64,000 nt of DNA from Alphaproteobacteria bacterium (GCA_030429105.1 JAUIDE010000008.1:16239-80238), one strand, 5' to 3'. Counted from the stretch's first letter, positions 20,022 through 30,546 are shown. Translations and numbers: made by a program. Notes: generated by a model not told the origin, from the sequence alone.

Positions 20022-21334
20022 TGGCCGACATCGCCGCACCCCGTCGCGCGGCCTCGCTGGCCGAGGTCACGCCCAGCCTGAAGAAGCGCCGCGCCGCGGA
20101 GGCCCGGTTCAAGGCCTATGGCATCGCCGCGATCTCCGTCGCGCTCTTCTTCCTCGTCGCCTTGCTCTCGACCGTCTTCTACAACGGCGCGAGCGCCTTC
20201 CAGCAGACGTCGATCCGCCTGACCGTCGACCTGAAGCAGGACGTGATCGACCCGCAGGGCCGCAACACCGCGGACGCCGTGATGACCGGCAACGTCTTCC
20301 GCTGGGGCGGCCTCGTGGACGAGGCGCTGCTCTCGCAGCTCGGCATCGACCCGAATGACGAGCTTCTCGCGGCGGACGCGCAGAAGCTCATCTCCGGCGG
20401 CGCGCGCATCTATCTGCGCGACTATGTGGCCGAGAATCTCGACCAGATCGGGACGAAGCAGGAGATCTGGTTCCTCGCCGACGGCGTGGTCGACGCCTTC
20501 ATGAAAGGCTCGATCAGCGAGGAGACGGAGGAATCCCGCCGCCCGATCAAGGACCGGCAGATCGCGATGCTGCGCCAGCTCGAAGAGGCGGGCGCGCTGG
20601 AGAAGAAGTTCAACACCGGGCTCTTCACCTTCGGCGCCTCCTCCCGCGCCGAGACGGCGGGCGTCGGCGCCGCGATGGTGGGCTCGATGTACATGATGCT
20701 CGTCGTGCTTGCCCTCGCGCTGCCCATCGGCGTCGCCGCCTCGATCTATCTCGAGGAATTCGCGCCGAAGAACCGCTGGACCGATCTGATCGAGGTCAAC
20801 ATCAACAACCTCGCGGCGGTGCCCTCCATCGTGTTCGGCATCCTCGGCCTTGCGGTCTTCATCAACTTCTTCGGCCTGCCGCGCTCCGCCGCGCTGGTCG
20901 GCGGCCTCGTGCTCACGCTGATGACCCTGCCCACGATCATCATCGCGACGCGCGCCTCGCTGAAGGCGGTGCCGCCCTCGATCCGGGAGGCCGCGCTCGG
21001 CGTCGGCGCCTCGAAGATGCAGGCGGTGTTCCACCACGTCCTGCCGCTCGCGATGCCCGGCATCCTGACCGGGACGATCATCGGCCTCGCCCAGGCGCTC
21101 GGCGAGACCGCGCCGCTGCTGATGATCGGCATGGTCGCCTTCATCGCGGACATTCCGTCCGGGCCGACCGACCCGGCGACGGCGCTGCCGGTTCAGATCT
21201 TCATGTGGGCCAACATGGCCGAGCGCGCCTTCGTGGAGCGGACCTCCGCGGCGATCATCGTGCTGCTCGGCTTCCTGCTGATCATGAACGTCACCGCGAT
21301 CCTGCTCCGCAAGCGCTTCGAGCGCCGCTGGTGA
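20021..21334 (+). CDS. pstA: Phosphate ABC transporter permease PstA (N-terminally extended)
   Basis: [56 protein letters not shown]-type overlap with pstC. Confidence 0.93.
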   Translation: MADIAAPRRAASLAEVTPSLKKRRAAEARFKAYGIAAISVALFFLVALLSTVFYNGASAFQQTSIRLTVDLKQDVIDPQGRNTADAVMTGNVFRWGGLVDEALLSQLGIDPNDELLAADAQKLISGGARIYLRDYVAENLDQIGTKQEIWFLADGVVDAFMKGSISEETEESRRPIKDRQIAMLRQLEEAGALEKKFNTGLFTFGASSRAETAGVGAAMVGSMYMMLVVLALALPIGVAASIYLEEFAPKNRWTDLIEVNINNLAAVPSIVFGILGLAVFINFFGLPRSAALVGGLVLTLMTLPTIIIATRASLKAVPPSIREAALGVGASKMQAVFHHVLPLAMPGILTGTIIGLAQALGETAPLLMIGMVAFIADIPSGPTDPATALPVQIFMWANMAERAFVERTSAAIIVLLGFLLIMNVTAILLRKRFERRW

Positions 21335-21335
21335 C

Positions 21336-22151
21336 ATGGGGGACAGAGAGATGGAAGGAAACTTCATGAAGGACGGCGACGGGGCGCTGATGGGGGATAC
21401 GAAAGTCTCCGCCACGAACGTGAACGTCTATTACGGCGAGGCGCACGCCATAAAGGACGTCTCCGTCGAGATCGGGGACAAGGCGGTGACGGCCTTCATC
21501 GGCCCCTCCGGCTGCGGCAAGTCCACCTTCCTCCGTTGCATCAACCGGATGAACGACACGATCGACATCTGCCGGGTGACGGGCTCGATCCTGCTCGAAG
21601 GCGAGGACATCAACGCGAAGTCGGTCGACCCGGTGCAGCTCCGCGCCCGCGTCGGCATGGTGTTCCAGAAGCCGAACCCCTTTCCGAAGTCGATCTACGA
21701 CAATGTCGCCTACGGGCCGAAGATCCACGGCATGGCGACCAACAAGCCCGATCTCGACGCCATCGTCGAAAGCTGCCTCCGCAAGGCCGCGCTCTGGGAC
21801 GAGGTGAAGGACCGGCTGGACAAGCCGGGCACCGGCCTCTCCGGCGGCCAGCAGCAGCGGCTCTGCATCGCCCGCGCCATCGCCACCTCCCCGGAAGTGT
21901 TGCTGATGGACGAGCCCTGCTCCGCGCTCGACCCGATCGCCACGGCGCGGGTGGAGGAGCTGATCGACGAACTGCGGGACAGTTTCGCCATCGTCATCGT
22001 CACCCACTCGATGCAGCAGGCTGCGCGGGTGAGCCAGAAGACGGCGTTCTTCCACCTCGGCGTGATGGTCGAATACGACGACACGGACAAGATCTTCACG
22101 AACCCGTCCGACAAGCGGACGCAGGACTACATCACCGGCCGGTTCGGCTGA
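21336..22151 (+). CDS. pstB: Phosphate ABC transporter ATP-binding protein
   Basis: Walker [35 protein letters not shown]. Confidence 0.96.
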   Translation: MGDREMEGNFMKDGDGALMGDTKVSATNVNVYYGEAHAIKDVSVEIGDKAVTAFIGPSGCGKSTFLRCINRMNDTIDICRVTGSILLEGEDINAKSVDPVQLRARVGMVFQKPNPFPKSIYDNVAYGPKIHGMATNKPDLDAIVESCLRKAALWDEVKDRLDKPGTGLSGGQQQRLCIARAIATSPEVLLMDEPCSALDPIATARVEELIDELRDSFAIVIVTHSMQQAARVSQKTAFFHLGVMVEYDDTDKIFTNPSDKRTQDYITGRFG

Positions 22152-22161
22152 GGAGGCCATC

Positions 22162-22863
22162 ATGGGCGAACACATCGTCACCTCGTTCGACGACGACCTG
22201 ATCGAGCTCCGCGCCCGCATCGCGGAGATGGGCGGGGTGGCGGAGACGCAGCTCTCCCAGGCGCTCGACAGCATTGAGCGTCGAGATTCCGATCTCGCCG
22301 AGGAAGTGATCGGCAAGGACCGGCGGCTCGACGCGCTGGAGCACGAGGTGGAGCGGCTCGCCACCCAGATCATCGCGAAGCGGCAGCCGATGGCGAAGGA
22401 CCTGCGCCTCGTCGTCTCCGCCATGAAGCTTTCGACCACGCTGGAGCGGGTCGGCGACCTCGCCAAGAACATCGCCAAGCGCTCCCGCGCGCTGACGGCG
22501 ACGAGCCCGGTGCGGATTTCGGGCTCCGTCGTCCGCATGGGCCGGCAGGCGCAGGCCCAGCTCACCGAGGCGCTGGACGCCTATGTGAAGACCGACGTGG
22601 ACGCCGCGATCGCCGTCTGGCGCCGCGACGTGGAGATCGACGACGCTTACAACGCCCTCTTCCGCGAGACGATCACCTACATGATGGAGGACCCGCGGAC
22701 GATCTCCCTCGGCTCGCAGCTCCTCTTCATCGCGAAGAACCTGGAGCGGATCGGCGATCACGCGACCCATATCGCGGAGATGATCCACTACAGCGCCAAG
22801 GGCGAGGCCATCGGGCCGGAGCGGCCGAAGGGCGAGGCCGACGATATCGGGCAGACAGTCTGA
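22162..22863 (+). CDS. phoU: Phosphate signalling complex protein PhoU
   Basis: 233 aa; ERIGDHATHIAEMIHY; follows pstB. Confidence 0.95.
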   Translation: MGEHIVTSFDDDLIELRARIAEMGGVAETQLSQALDSIERRDSDLAEEVIGKDRRLDALEHEVERLATQIIAKRQPMAKDLRLVVSAMKLSTTLERVGDLAKNIAKRSRALTATSPVRISGSVVRMGRQAQAQLTEALDAYVKTDVDAAIAVWRRDVEIDDAYNALFRETITYMMEDPRTISLGSQLLFIAKNLERIGDHATHIAEMIHYSAKGEAIGPERPKGEADDIGQTV

Positions 22864-22877
22864 ACGGGAGCGAAGAG

Positions 22878-23573
22878 ATGAGCGCGCGGATCACCGTGGT
22901 CGAGGACGAGGAGGCGCTCGGCGCGCTCCTCGACTACAATCTGACGCAGGAAGGCTACCAGGTCCGGCTTTGCGCGGACGGGGACGAGGCGCTGCTGACC
23001 CTCGACGAGGAGGCGCCGGACCTGATGATCCTCGACTGGATGCTGCCCGGCGTCTCCGGCATCGAGATCTGCCGGCGCGCGCGCGGGCGGGCCGACATGC
23101 GGGACCTGCCGATCATCATGCTGACCGCCCGCGGCGAGGAGGAGGACCGGATTCGCGGTCTCGACACCGGGGCGGACGACTATCTGACCAAGCCCTTCTC
23201 GATGACGGAGCTTCTGGCCCGCGTCCGCGCCGTGCTCCGCCGCTCCCGCCCCACCCTCGCAGGCGACGTCGCCACCTTCGGCGACATCGTGCTGGACCGG
23301 GAGACGCGGCGCGTCCATCGCGGCCCGCGGGAGGTGCATCTCGGGCCGAAGGAGTTCCGCCTGCTCGATTGCCTCATCCGCCGGCCGGGCCGCGTCTTCA
23401 GCCGCGAGCAACTGCTCGACATGGTCTGGGGCCGCGACGTCTATGTCGAGGCGCGGACGGTGGACGTGCATGTCGGCCGGCTCCGCAAGGCGCTCAACCG
23501 CCGCGGCGACGCGGACCCGATCCGCACCGTCCGCGCCGCGGGCTACGCGCTCGACGAGACCTATCTCTCCTGA
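22878..23573 (+). CDS. phoB: Phosphate regulon response regulator PhoB
   Basis: Receiver domain plus OmpR-type winged helix (VWGRDVYVEARTVDVHVGRLRKAL). Confidence 0.93.
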   Translation: MSARITVVEDEEALGALLDYNLTQEGYQVRLCADGDEALLTLDEEAPDLMILDWMLPGVSGIEICRRARGRADMRDLPIIMLTARGEEEDRIRGLDTGADDYLTKPFSMTELLARVRAVLRRSRPTLAGDVATFGDIVLDRETRRVHRGPREVHLGPKEFRLLDCLIRRPGRVFSREQLLDMVWGRDVYVEARTVDVHVGRLRKALNRRGDADPIRTVRAAGYALDETYLS

Positions 23574-23613
23574 CGGGCTGGCGGCGCCACGCCGCCGGCC
23601 CTATCCTCCGGGC

Positions 23614-24471
23614 ATGGACCCGCAACCACTCGACCGGCCCGCGCTGATCGCCGCGCTTCTCTTCCAGATGGAGGCGGGGGCGGACGAATGCATCGGCGCG
23701 GAACCGGTGGACAGGTTCGCCGCAGCCGCCGCAGCGCGCGAGGCCGCCGCGGCCCGGGCGGAAGCGCGCGCGCCCCTGCCGAAACCGGCGGCGCCCTCCA
23801 TCCTCAGCCCGAAACCGCCGGCGGAGGCGGATGCGGCGGAAGCCGTGACGGAGGCGCGGAGGCTCGCCGCCGGGGCGCGGACGCTCGACGAACTCCGCGC
23901 GGCTATGGAAGGCTTCGAGGGCTGCGCGCTGAAACAGGGCGCGCGCAACACCGTCTTCGCCGACGGCGACCCGGCGGCGCGCGTGATGTTCGTCGGCGAG
24001 GCGCCGGGGCGGGACGAGGACCGGGAGGGCAAGCCCTTCGTCGGCCGCTCCGGACAGCTCCTTGACCGGATGCTCGCCGCCATCGGGCTGGACCGGCGCG
24101 CGGCGGGGCCGGAGCGCGGCGCCTACATCACCAACCTCCTGCCCTGGCGGCCAGCGGGCGACCGCGACCCGGCGAGCGACGAGGCGGGGATGCTTCTCGC
24201 CTTCCTCGAACGCCATATCGAACTCGCCGCGCCGGAGATCGTCGTCACCCTGGGCCGGGCGCCGGCCTCTGCGCTCTTCGACGAATCCGTCTCCATCACG
24301 CGGGTCCGCGGGCGCTGGCGGAGCGCGACCCGTGCGGGCGGGCGGCCGGTCCTGCCGACGCTGCATCCCGCCTATCTCCTTCGCCAGCCCGCCGAGAAGG
24401 CGAAGGCCTGGCGCGATCTACTCTCCCTGCGCGCCGTGCTGGACGGCGCGCCGCCGCCCGAGGCCCGATGA
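23614..24471 (+). CDS. Uracil-DNA glycosylase (family 4-like, cysteine-depleted)
   Basis: VMFVGEAPGRDEDREGKPFVGRSGQLLDRML, TLHPAYLLRQP; lacks most Fe-S Cys ligands. Confidence 0.85.
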   Translation: MDPQPLDRPALIAALLFQMEAGADECIGAEPVDRFAAAAAAREAAAARAEARAPLPKPAAPSILSPKPPAEADAAEAVTEARRLAAGARTLDELRAAMEGFEGCALKQGARNTVFADGDPAARVMFVGEAPGRDEDREGKPFVGRSGQLLDRMLAAIGLDRRAAGPERGAYITNLLPWRPAGDRDPASDEAGMLLAFLERHIELAAPEIVVTLGRAPASALFDESVSITRVRGRWRSATRAGGRPVLPTLHPAYLLRQPAEKAKAWRDLLSLRAVLDGAPPPEAR

Positions 24472-25007
24472 TGAGCGAGCGCGAATTCATCCCCGTCCGC
24501 ATCGCGGTGCTGACCGTCTCCGACACGCGCACGCCGGCGGACGACCGCTCGGGCGACACGCTGGTCGAGCGGCTGGAGGCGGCGGGGCATCTGCTGGCCG
24601 CCCGCGCCATCGTGAAGGACGACGTGGAGGCCATCGTCGCGCGGGTCCGCCCCTGGATCGAGAGCCCGGAAGTGGACGTCGTGATTTCCACCGGCGGCAC
24701 CGGCCTGACCGGGCGGGACGTGACGGTGGAGGCGATGAAGTCCCTGTTCGAAAAGGAGATCGAGGGCTTCGCCGTCGCCTTCCACATGATCTCATGGGCG
24801 AAGATCGGAACCTCCACCATCCAGTCCCGCGCTTGTGCGGGCGTGGCGGGCGGCACCTATCTCTTCGCCCTGCCCGGCAGCCCCGGCGCCTGCCGCGACG
24901 GCTGGGACGCGCTGCTGGCGCCCCAACTCGACTATCGGCACAAGCCCTGCAATTTCGTCGAGATCATGCCGCGGCTCGAGGAGCACAGGCGCCGCAAGCC
25001 GGGCTGA
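24468..25007 (+). CDS. moaB: Molybdenum cofactor biosynthesis protein B
   Basis: VLTVSDTRTPADDRSGD, VVISTGGTGLTGRDVT, FALPGSPGACRDGWD. Confidence 0.93.
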   Translation: MMSEREFIPVRIAVLTVSDTRTPADDRSGDTLVERLEAAGHLLAARAIVKDDVEAIVARVRPWIESPEVDVVISTGGTGLTGRDVTVEAMKSLFEKEIEGFAVAFHMISWAKIGTSTIQSRACAGVAGGTYLFALPGSPGACRDGWDALLAPQLDYRHKPCNFVEIMPRLEEHRRRKPG

Positions 25008-25020
25008 GCCGGCTCAGCCC
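25001..25020. terminator. Palindrome at convergent moaB / DUF1217 gene ends
   Basis: GGGCTGAGCCGGCTCAGCCC perfect 20-bp palindrome containing both stop codons. Confidence 0.55.
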
Positions 25021-25853
25021 AGATTGGAGAGCAGCAGGTTCTGCGCCGCGCTCGGCCCCACCGCGCCCTGCAGGAGCGAAAGCGCCGCCATGCCGGGTGT
25101 CGAAGCCGAAGGGCCGTTCTCGATCGACTTGCGGATCAGATAGCGGTTGATCGCCTTGTCCACGTTCTCCGGATCGTTGAACACCGCCATGGACTTCGAG
25201 CCGAAATCGCGCAGCGCCACGCGTTGCAGTTCCTCCCGCTGCCGGTCCACGTCGAGCTGGGAGAAGCCGGCGGGCAGGTTGAACGCGCCTTCCAGCACGG
25301 CGCGCACCGGCTGGTCGCCGAGGGCGGAGAGCCAGGCGGTGCTGACCGGATCATTGGCGTTCGCGAACTTGCCGATCTCGCGCCGGAAATTGAGCGCGAG
25401 GCGAAGCGATTCGTCCTGCTCGCCCACCGCGATCTCGAAGGCGCGGACGCGGTAGGCGTCGGTGATCCGCTGGCCGAAGCCCGGGTCCCCGGTCCGGGCG
25501 CCGGCGAGATTGCCGAAGCCGAAGGCCTTGGCGATCTCGCCATAGCGCGGATCGACGAACTTGTTGGCGAGCGCCTCCCGGTTCTCCGTTCCTTCGGCAA
25601 GGATCTTCCGGATGAACGCCTTCTTGTCGATCTCGTCGCCGAGGCCGAAGGCGCCGAGCGCGACCGTCAGCAGCCGCCGGTCGGCCACGAGCTGCTCAGC
25701 GCTCGTGACCTTCGCGATGTTCTCCTGAAAATACGCGACGTCTCGGGCGATCTCCGGCTGCCGGTCGAAGACGGCGCGCTGCGTCGTCTCCGTCCGGACG
25801 AGGAGCCGGTAGCCGGCGACGCCGCCGACGGGGACGATGGGATCGAAGCTCAT
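25014..25853 (-). CDS. DUF1217 family flagellar-associated protein
   Basis: MSFDPIVPVGGVAGYRLLVRTETTQRAVFDRQPEIARDVAYFQENI; adjacent to flbT/flaF. Confidence 0.85.
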   Translation of the reverse strand: MSFDPIVPVGGVAGYRLLVRTETTQRAVFDRQPEIARDVAYFQENIAKVTSAEQLVADRRLLTVALGAFGLGDEIDKKAFIRKILAEGTENREALANKFVDPRYGEIAKAFGFGNLAGARTGDPGFGQRITDAYRVRAFEIAVGEQDESLRLALNFRREIGKFANANDPVSTAWLSALGDQPVRAVLEGAFNLPAGFSQLDVDRQREELQRVALRDFGSKSMAVFNDPENVDKAINRYLIRKSIENGPSASTPGMAALSLLQGAVGPSAAQNLLLSNLG

Positions 25854-26272
25854 TGCGGTCTCGGCTCCGCCCCGGCCGCATAGGCCATGAGCTTTTCTTC
25901 GAGCGGGAGGAGCCCGCGGAGCGCGCGGAGCGCCGGGTAGAACCGTTCGAGCGCGACATCCTCCGCGGCGCGGGAGAGGCGCGTTCGCGATTCGGGGTCG
26001 TTGAACACGAAGCCGAGCTGTTCGATGCCGGTCGCGATCTGCCGCTTCGCCTCCATCACGTCGGCCTCGCCCGCCAGGGCTAGCTGGACGATGTAGAGCA
26101 CGCGGCGGACGGGCGTGTTCGCCTGGTCGGGATGCAGCGCGTCGCGAAGGCGCAGGACGTTGGAATCCGGCGTCAGGATGTTGAGCCGGGCGCGCCTGTC
26201 CCCGTTCTCGATGACGACGCCGTTGGCGACGAATCGCTCGCCGGGCGCGAGTTTGAGGATCAGGCCGGGCAT
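25850..26272 (-). CDS. flbT: Flagellar biosynthesis repressor FlbT
   Basis: MPGLILKLAPGERFVANGVVIENGDRRARLNILTPDSNVLRL. Confidence 0.92.
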   Translation of the reverse strand: MPGLILKLAPGERFVANGVVIENGDRRARLNILTPDSNVLRLRDALHPDQANTPVRRVLYIVQLALAGEADVMEAKRQIATGIEQLGFVFNDPESRTRLSRAAEDVALERFYPALRALRGLLPLEEKLMAYAAGAEPRPQ

Positions 26273-26652
26273 AGCGCCGCCTCGTTCTGGGCTCTGAGAC
26301 CGCGCATGATCGCGGTGTTGATCTCGACAAGCGCCTCCGCCGTCGCCTCGCGGGCGAGGACGCGGGACGTATGCTCCCGCGTGAAGAGGGCGAGGGAGAG
26401 GAGCTGGGCGCGGAGTTTTTCGGGGAGGCCGTTGTTCGGGTCGGCCATTTCGCCGGCGAGAATGGTCCAGAGCCGGAGGTTCTGGTGCATCGCCTCGGCG
26501 AGGGCGGGGAAGGCGCCGGGGCCTTCGGCGGCGATCGCCGCGTTGAGGCCGTGCGTGATGCGCGCGAAGGCCTGGTATTCGATCTGCCTCGGGGCGTTCA
26601 CGGCGCGAGAGGTGTCGCCATAGCCAGCCTGAGCGCGGTGGTGGGACGTCAT
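26260..26652 (-). CDS. flaF: Flagellar biosynthesis regulator FlaF
   Basis: 130 aa; YGDTSRAVNAPRQIEYQAFARITHGL; between flbT and flagellin. Confidence 0.9.
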   Translation of the reverse strand: MTSHHRAQAGYGDTSRAVNAPRQIEYQAFARITHGLNAAIAAEGPGAFPALAEAMHQNLRLWTILAGEMADPNNGLPEKLRAQLLSLALFTREHTSRVLAREATAEALVEINTAIMRGLRAQNEAALCPA

Positions 26653-26728
26653 ATGCGTATCCTCGCAAGAGCGCCGGTCCAGCCGGCGGCGGTGTCATAC
26701 GCGGCTTCGGCCGCGCGACGAGGAAGTG

Positions 26729-26757
26729 GCCGGAGCCGGGGTTCACCCGGCTCCGGC
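26729..26757 (-). terminator. Hairpin downstream of flagellin
   Basis: gccggagccggg-gttca-cccggctccggc perfect 12-bp stem. Confidence 0.6.
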
Positions 26758-26766
26758 AGGCTCTCC

Positions 26767-28044
26767 TTACCGGAAGAGCGCCAGGATGGACTGCGGCGCC
26801 TGGTTGGCGATCGAGAGCGCCTGGGTGCCGAGCTGCTGCTGGACCTGGAGCGCCTGGAGGCGCGCCGCGGCTTCTTCCATGTTCGCGTCCACGAGGGAGC
26901 CGATGCCCGACTTGAAGCTGTCGATCAGGGCGCCCATGAACTCGTTCTGGATCTCGATGCGGCTCTCGGACGTGCCGAGCGCAGCCTGCGCGTTGGTCGT
27001 GGTCTGGATCAGGCCCTCGATGGCGGCGAGCGCCGCGGTGGCCCCGTCTTCCGTCGAGACGTCGATCAGGCTGAGCGTCTCGAGACCGCCGGAGGACGTG
27101 CCGCCGGTGGTCAGCGTGCCGGTGGCCGTGACGGCCGCGCCGGTGTTGTTCGTCAGCGTGATCGCCGCGCCGGAGACGGACGCCGTCAGGGCGATGCCGT
27201 CCGCCGCCGCCTGCAGGTTGATGCGCTCCGCGATGCCGGCGGCGATGTCGTTCACCGTATCGCCGTCACGCGCCACATAGCGCACCGCGCCCGTCACGCC
27301 GGTCAGACCGCCGATCGTGTAGCTGTCGCCAGCCAGCACGCGGTTGCCGCCGCGGGCCGCCGTGGCGACGTCGCCGACGACCGTGAGCGTGGCCGTGGAG
27401 CCGAGGGCCGCAGCCGCCGCGCCGGAGACGGTGAAGGCCGCCGCCGCGATGTCCGTGCCCGTGCCCGCGACCGCGGTGCGGTTCGTGAGGTCCTGCTTGT
27501 TGACCGTGATCGAGGCCGTGGAGACCGACTGGTCCGCGCCGCGGTCGAGCGAGGCGAGGACGGTGTTGGCCTGCGAGCCGACATTGGCGACGATGTTCGC
27601 CGTCGTCACCGCCGCGCCGGTGGCCACGGTGTCGCCGTTCGACAGGAGGTTGAGGCCGTTGAACTGCGCCGCCGAGGCGATGCTGGACACCTGGTTGACG
27701 AGCGAGGCGACCTCGTCCTGGATCTTCGCGCGGTCGACGTTGTTCTCGCCCGCGGTGACGATCTTCTTCTTGATGTCGAGCAGCAGGTCGCCGATGCCCT
27801 TCGCCGCGTCGGAAGCGACGGCGACGGTGGACTGGCCGAGCGAGAGCGATTCGGAGATCGCCTCGAAGCCCTTCACGTCGGAGCGCATGACCTGGCTGAT
27901 GGCGAAGACGGCCGCGTTGTCCTTCGCGGAGCCGACCTTGAAGCCGGTCGAGATCTCCTTGGAGACGGTCGTGAGGTTCTTGTTGATGGTGTTCAGGGTC
28001 TGCAGCGCGATCATCGCGCTGTTGTTCGTGAGAATGCTGCTCAT
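26767..28044 (-). CDS. Flagellin
   Basis: 425 aa; conserved N-term MSSILTNNSAMIALQTLNTINKNL and C-term QLGTQALSIANQAPQSILALFR. Confidence 0.95.
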   Translation of the reverse strand: MSSILTNNSAMIALQTLNTINKNLTTVSKEISTGFKVGSAKDNAAVFAISQVMRSDVKGFEAISESLSLGQSTVAVASDAAKGIGDLLLDIKKKIVTAGENNVDRAKIQDEVASLVNQVSSIASAAQFNGLNLLSNGDTVATGAAVTTANIVANVGSQANTVLASLDRGADQSVSTASITVNKQDLTNRTAVAGTGTDIAAAAFTVSGAAAAALGSTATLTVVGDVATAARGGNRVLAGDSYTIGGLTGVTGAVRYVARDGDTVNDIAAGIAERINLQAAADGIALTASVSGAAITLTNNTGAAVTATGTLTTGGTSSGGLETLSLIDVSTEDGATAALAAIEGLIQTTTNAQAALGTSESRIEIQNEFMGALIDSFKSGIGSLVDANMEEAAARLQALQVQQQLGTQALSIANQAPQSILALFR

Positions 28045-28283
28045 CTTGAGCTCTCCTGCATCGGTCGCGGCGATTTTCCGCCGCCATGTCGTCTTCCGGG
28101 TCTCGCCCCGGAGGTGAAACGCCCTTGCTGGCGTCTCGCCGGATCGTCGCCTTCGGCGCCGTCGGCCGGGGCCTTCCTGTCCCCGCCGCCCTTCTGCCGG
28201 GCGGCGCTTAACAAAGCCTTGCGAGGGGGAGGGGATGAGCGGAGACTTTCGCAGGGTTTTTAGACGCTTCGCGGCGGTTCCCC

Positions 28284-29603
28284 TCAGCGGCCCTGCGCGA
28301 GGATGGCGCGGAGACGCGCGAAGCCGTCGCCCTTCGGGCTCGGCTCGGAGACGAAGGCGTCAAGCGCGGGCCAGAGCTTCACCGCACGGTCGAGCAGCGC
28401 GTCCGCTCCCGGCTGGTAGAGGCCTGTCTGGATCATCGGCTCCGCCTTCTCATAGGCGCCGATGAGGCGGCGAACCTCGAGAATCGTCTCGTTCTCGCCC
28501 GGGCTCGCCGCCGCCGGCAGGGCGCGGGAGACGGAGCGGCCGACATCGATGGCGGGGAACCGCCCGCGCTCCGCGATGGAGCGGTCGAGGACGACATGGC
28601 CGTCCAGAACGCCGCGGGTGATGTCCGCCACCGGCTCGTCCATGTCGGAGCCGGCGACGAGGACGGAATAGATCGCGGTGATCGCCCCGTCCGCCGCCCG
28701 GCGCCCGGCGGGCCCGGCGCGCTCCGCCAGGGCGGCGATCATGTTGGCGGTCGAGGGCGGGAAGGCGCGGAGGCTCGGCGTCTCCCCCGCGGTCAGCGCG
28801 ATCTCGCGATGCGCCTCGGCGAACCGGGTGATCGAATCGAGGATGAGGAGCACATGCTTGCCCTCGTCGCGGAAATGCTCGGCCACCGCCGTCGCCGTCC
28901 AGCCCGCGCGGCGGCGGGCGAGGGCCGATTCGTCCGAGGTCGCGACGACGAGCACGGCCCGCCGCAGGCCGTCCGGCCCCAGCCCCTCATGGATGAACTC
29001 GTTGAGCTCCCGCCCCCGCTCCCCGATCAGGCCGAAGACGACGACATCCGCCTCCACGCCGCGGGCCAGCGCCGCGAGGAGGCGGGACTTGCCGACGCCG
29101 GAGCCGGCGAAAACGCCGATTCGCTGCCCCCGCGCGAGAGGGAGGATCGTGTCGAAGACCGAAAGCCCGGTGCGGAGCCGCGGCCCGAGCCCGCCGCGCG
29201 TCGCCGCCGGCGGGGGCGCGCGGCGAATCGGGGCCGCGACCTTGCCCTCGGGCAGGGGCCGCCCGTCGAGAGGGGCGCCATAGGCGTCGATCACCCGGCC
29301 CAGCCATGAGGCGGCGGGCCGCGGCGGCTCCTCCGGCGCGAGCCAGACCGGATCGCCGAGAGCCACGGGCGCGCCGGCGCCGAGCACCATCGCGCGCGCG
29401 CCCTCGGCCGTCAGGCCGACGATCTCCCCGCCCGGGCCCGACGAGTCGGGGCGCTCCGCCAGCAGGATGCGGTCGCCAAGCCGCGCCGAGGCGCCGAGGC
29501 CGGTGACCAGAATCGATCCGTCGCCGGCCGCCGCGACCTGTCCGCATCTCCTGCGCGATGGGGCGCGGGCGAGCTCCGCCTCCAGATGCGTCACGTCGAC
29601 CAT
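28284..29603 (-). CDS. fliI: Flagellum-specific ATPase FliI
   Basis: RIGVFAGSGVGKS, LIGERGRELNEFI, DSITRFAEAHREIALTAGE. Confidence 0.92.
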   Translation of the reverse strand: MVDVTHLEAELARAPSRRRCGQVAAAGDGSILVTGLGASARLGDRILLAERPDSSGPGGEIVGLTAEGARAMVLGAGAPVALGDPVWLAPEEPPRPAASWLGRVIDAYGAPLDGRPLPEGKVAAPIRRAPPPAATRGGLGPRLRTGLSVFDTILPLARGQRIGVFAGSGVGKSRLLAALARGVEADVVVFGLIGERGRELNEFIHEGLGPDGLRRAVLVVATSDESALARRRAGWTATAVAEHFRDEGKHVLLILDSITRFAEAHREIALTAGETPSLRAFPPSTANMIAALAERAGPAGRRAADGAITAIYSVLVAGSDMDEPVADITRGVLDGHVVLDRSIAERGRFPAIDVGRSVSRALPAAASPGENETILEVRRLIGAYEKAEPMIQTGLYQPGADALLDRAVKLWPALDAFVSEPSPKGDGFARLRAILAQGR

Positions 29604-29705
29604 TCCAAACTCTCCTCAATTCGACGGAAATCGCCGGCTTCGGGTTACCGCTTGTAAAGTTTCGATCCTTAAGACCCGGTTTCGAAAGCGGATGGAGAAC
29701 TCTCC

Positions 29706-30134
29706 GTGTCGAACGACCTGACGATCCTCACCATGGCCAAGAGCCTCGCCGCCCATGCGACGACGCGGCAGGGCCTTGTTACACAGAACGTCGCCAACGC
29801 GGACACGCCCGGCTTCGCGGCGCGGGACGTGCGGCCTTTCGCGGAAGTCTATCGGGGCCCCGGCGCAGAGACGGCGGGCCCGAACGCGCTCCGCGCCGCG
29901 GCCTTCGCCCCCTCGGCGAGCCGGCCCGGCCATGCCGGCTTCGAAGCGGCCGGCGCCGCCGCGACCGCCTACGACATCACCAAGATCGACGCGGCATCCC
30001 CCAACGGCAACACCGTGAGCCTCGAAGACCAGATGGTCCGCGGCGCGCGCGCACAGGCCGATCACGACATGGCGCTCGGCGTGCTGCGGAAATCGATGGA
30101 CCTCATCCGCATGGCCATCGGCCGCGCGCGGTGA
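29706..30134 (+). CDS. flgB: Flagellar basal body rod protein FlgB
   Basis: 142 aa; TRQGLVTQNVANADTPGFAARD; followed by flgC. Confidence 0.9.
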   Translation: MSNDLTILTMAKSLAAHATTRQGLVTQNVANADTPGFAARDVRPFAEVYRGPGAETAGPNALRAAAFAPSASRPGHAGFEAAGAAATAYDITKIDAASPNGNTVSLEDQMVRGARAQADHDMALGVLRKSMDLIRMAIGRAR

Positions 30135-30153
30135 ACCCTGAAAGGAGCCGGAG

Positions 30154-30546
30154 ATGAGCGATCTTCTGAAGGGCATGGCCGCCGCGGCGAGCGGGATGAA
30201 CGCGCAGTCCACGCGCCTCCGCATCGTCTCGGAGAACATCGCGAACGCCGACACGCCGGGCTTCCGCCGCAAGCTGGTGAGCTTCGAGTCGATGGTGAAC
30301 GGATCGGACGATTCCCGCGCCGTCGCCGCCCGCCGCGTCTCGCTCGACCAGAGCCCGCTGGAGCGCGTCTTTGACCCCGCGCATCCGCTGGCCGACGCCG
30401 AAGGATATCACGACGGCTCCAACGTCCAGTCGATGATCGAGATCGCGGACGCCCGCGAGGCGCAGCGCAGCTACGAGGCGAACCTCCGGATGTTCGACCA
30501 GTCCCGCCGGATGCTCTCCTCCCTCTTCGAACTTCTCCGCCGATAG
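30154..30546 (+). CDS. flgC: Flagellar basal body rod protein FlgC
   Basis: AAASGMNAQSTRLRIVSENIANADTPGFRRK. Confidence 0.94.
   Translation: MSDLLKGMAAAASGMNAQSTRLRIVSENIANADTPGFRRKLVSFESMVNGSDDSRAVAARRVSLDQSPLERVFDPAHPLADAEGYHDGSNVQSMIEIADAREAQRSYEANLRMFDQSRRMLSSLFELLRR

Noticed and set aside
18366-20039. 557-aa minus-strand ORF opposite pstC
   Set aside because: Asp/Arg/His/Glu-rich shadow translation, no recognisable fold
20021-20700. Long N-terminal region of PstA (and PstC) as novel domains
   Set aside because: N-terminally extended PstC/PstA are known in alphaproteobacteria; not considered new
29604-29705. CtrA or sigma-54 site between fliI and flgB
   Set aside because: GGTTACCGCTTGTAAAG is only a weak match; no TGGC-N-GC pair found
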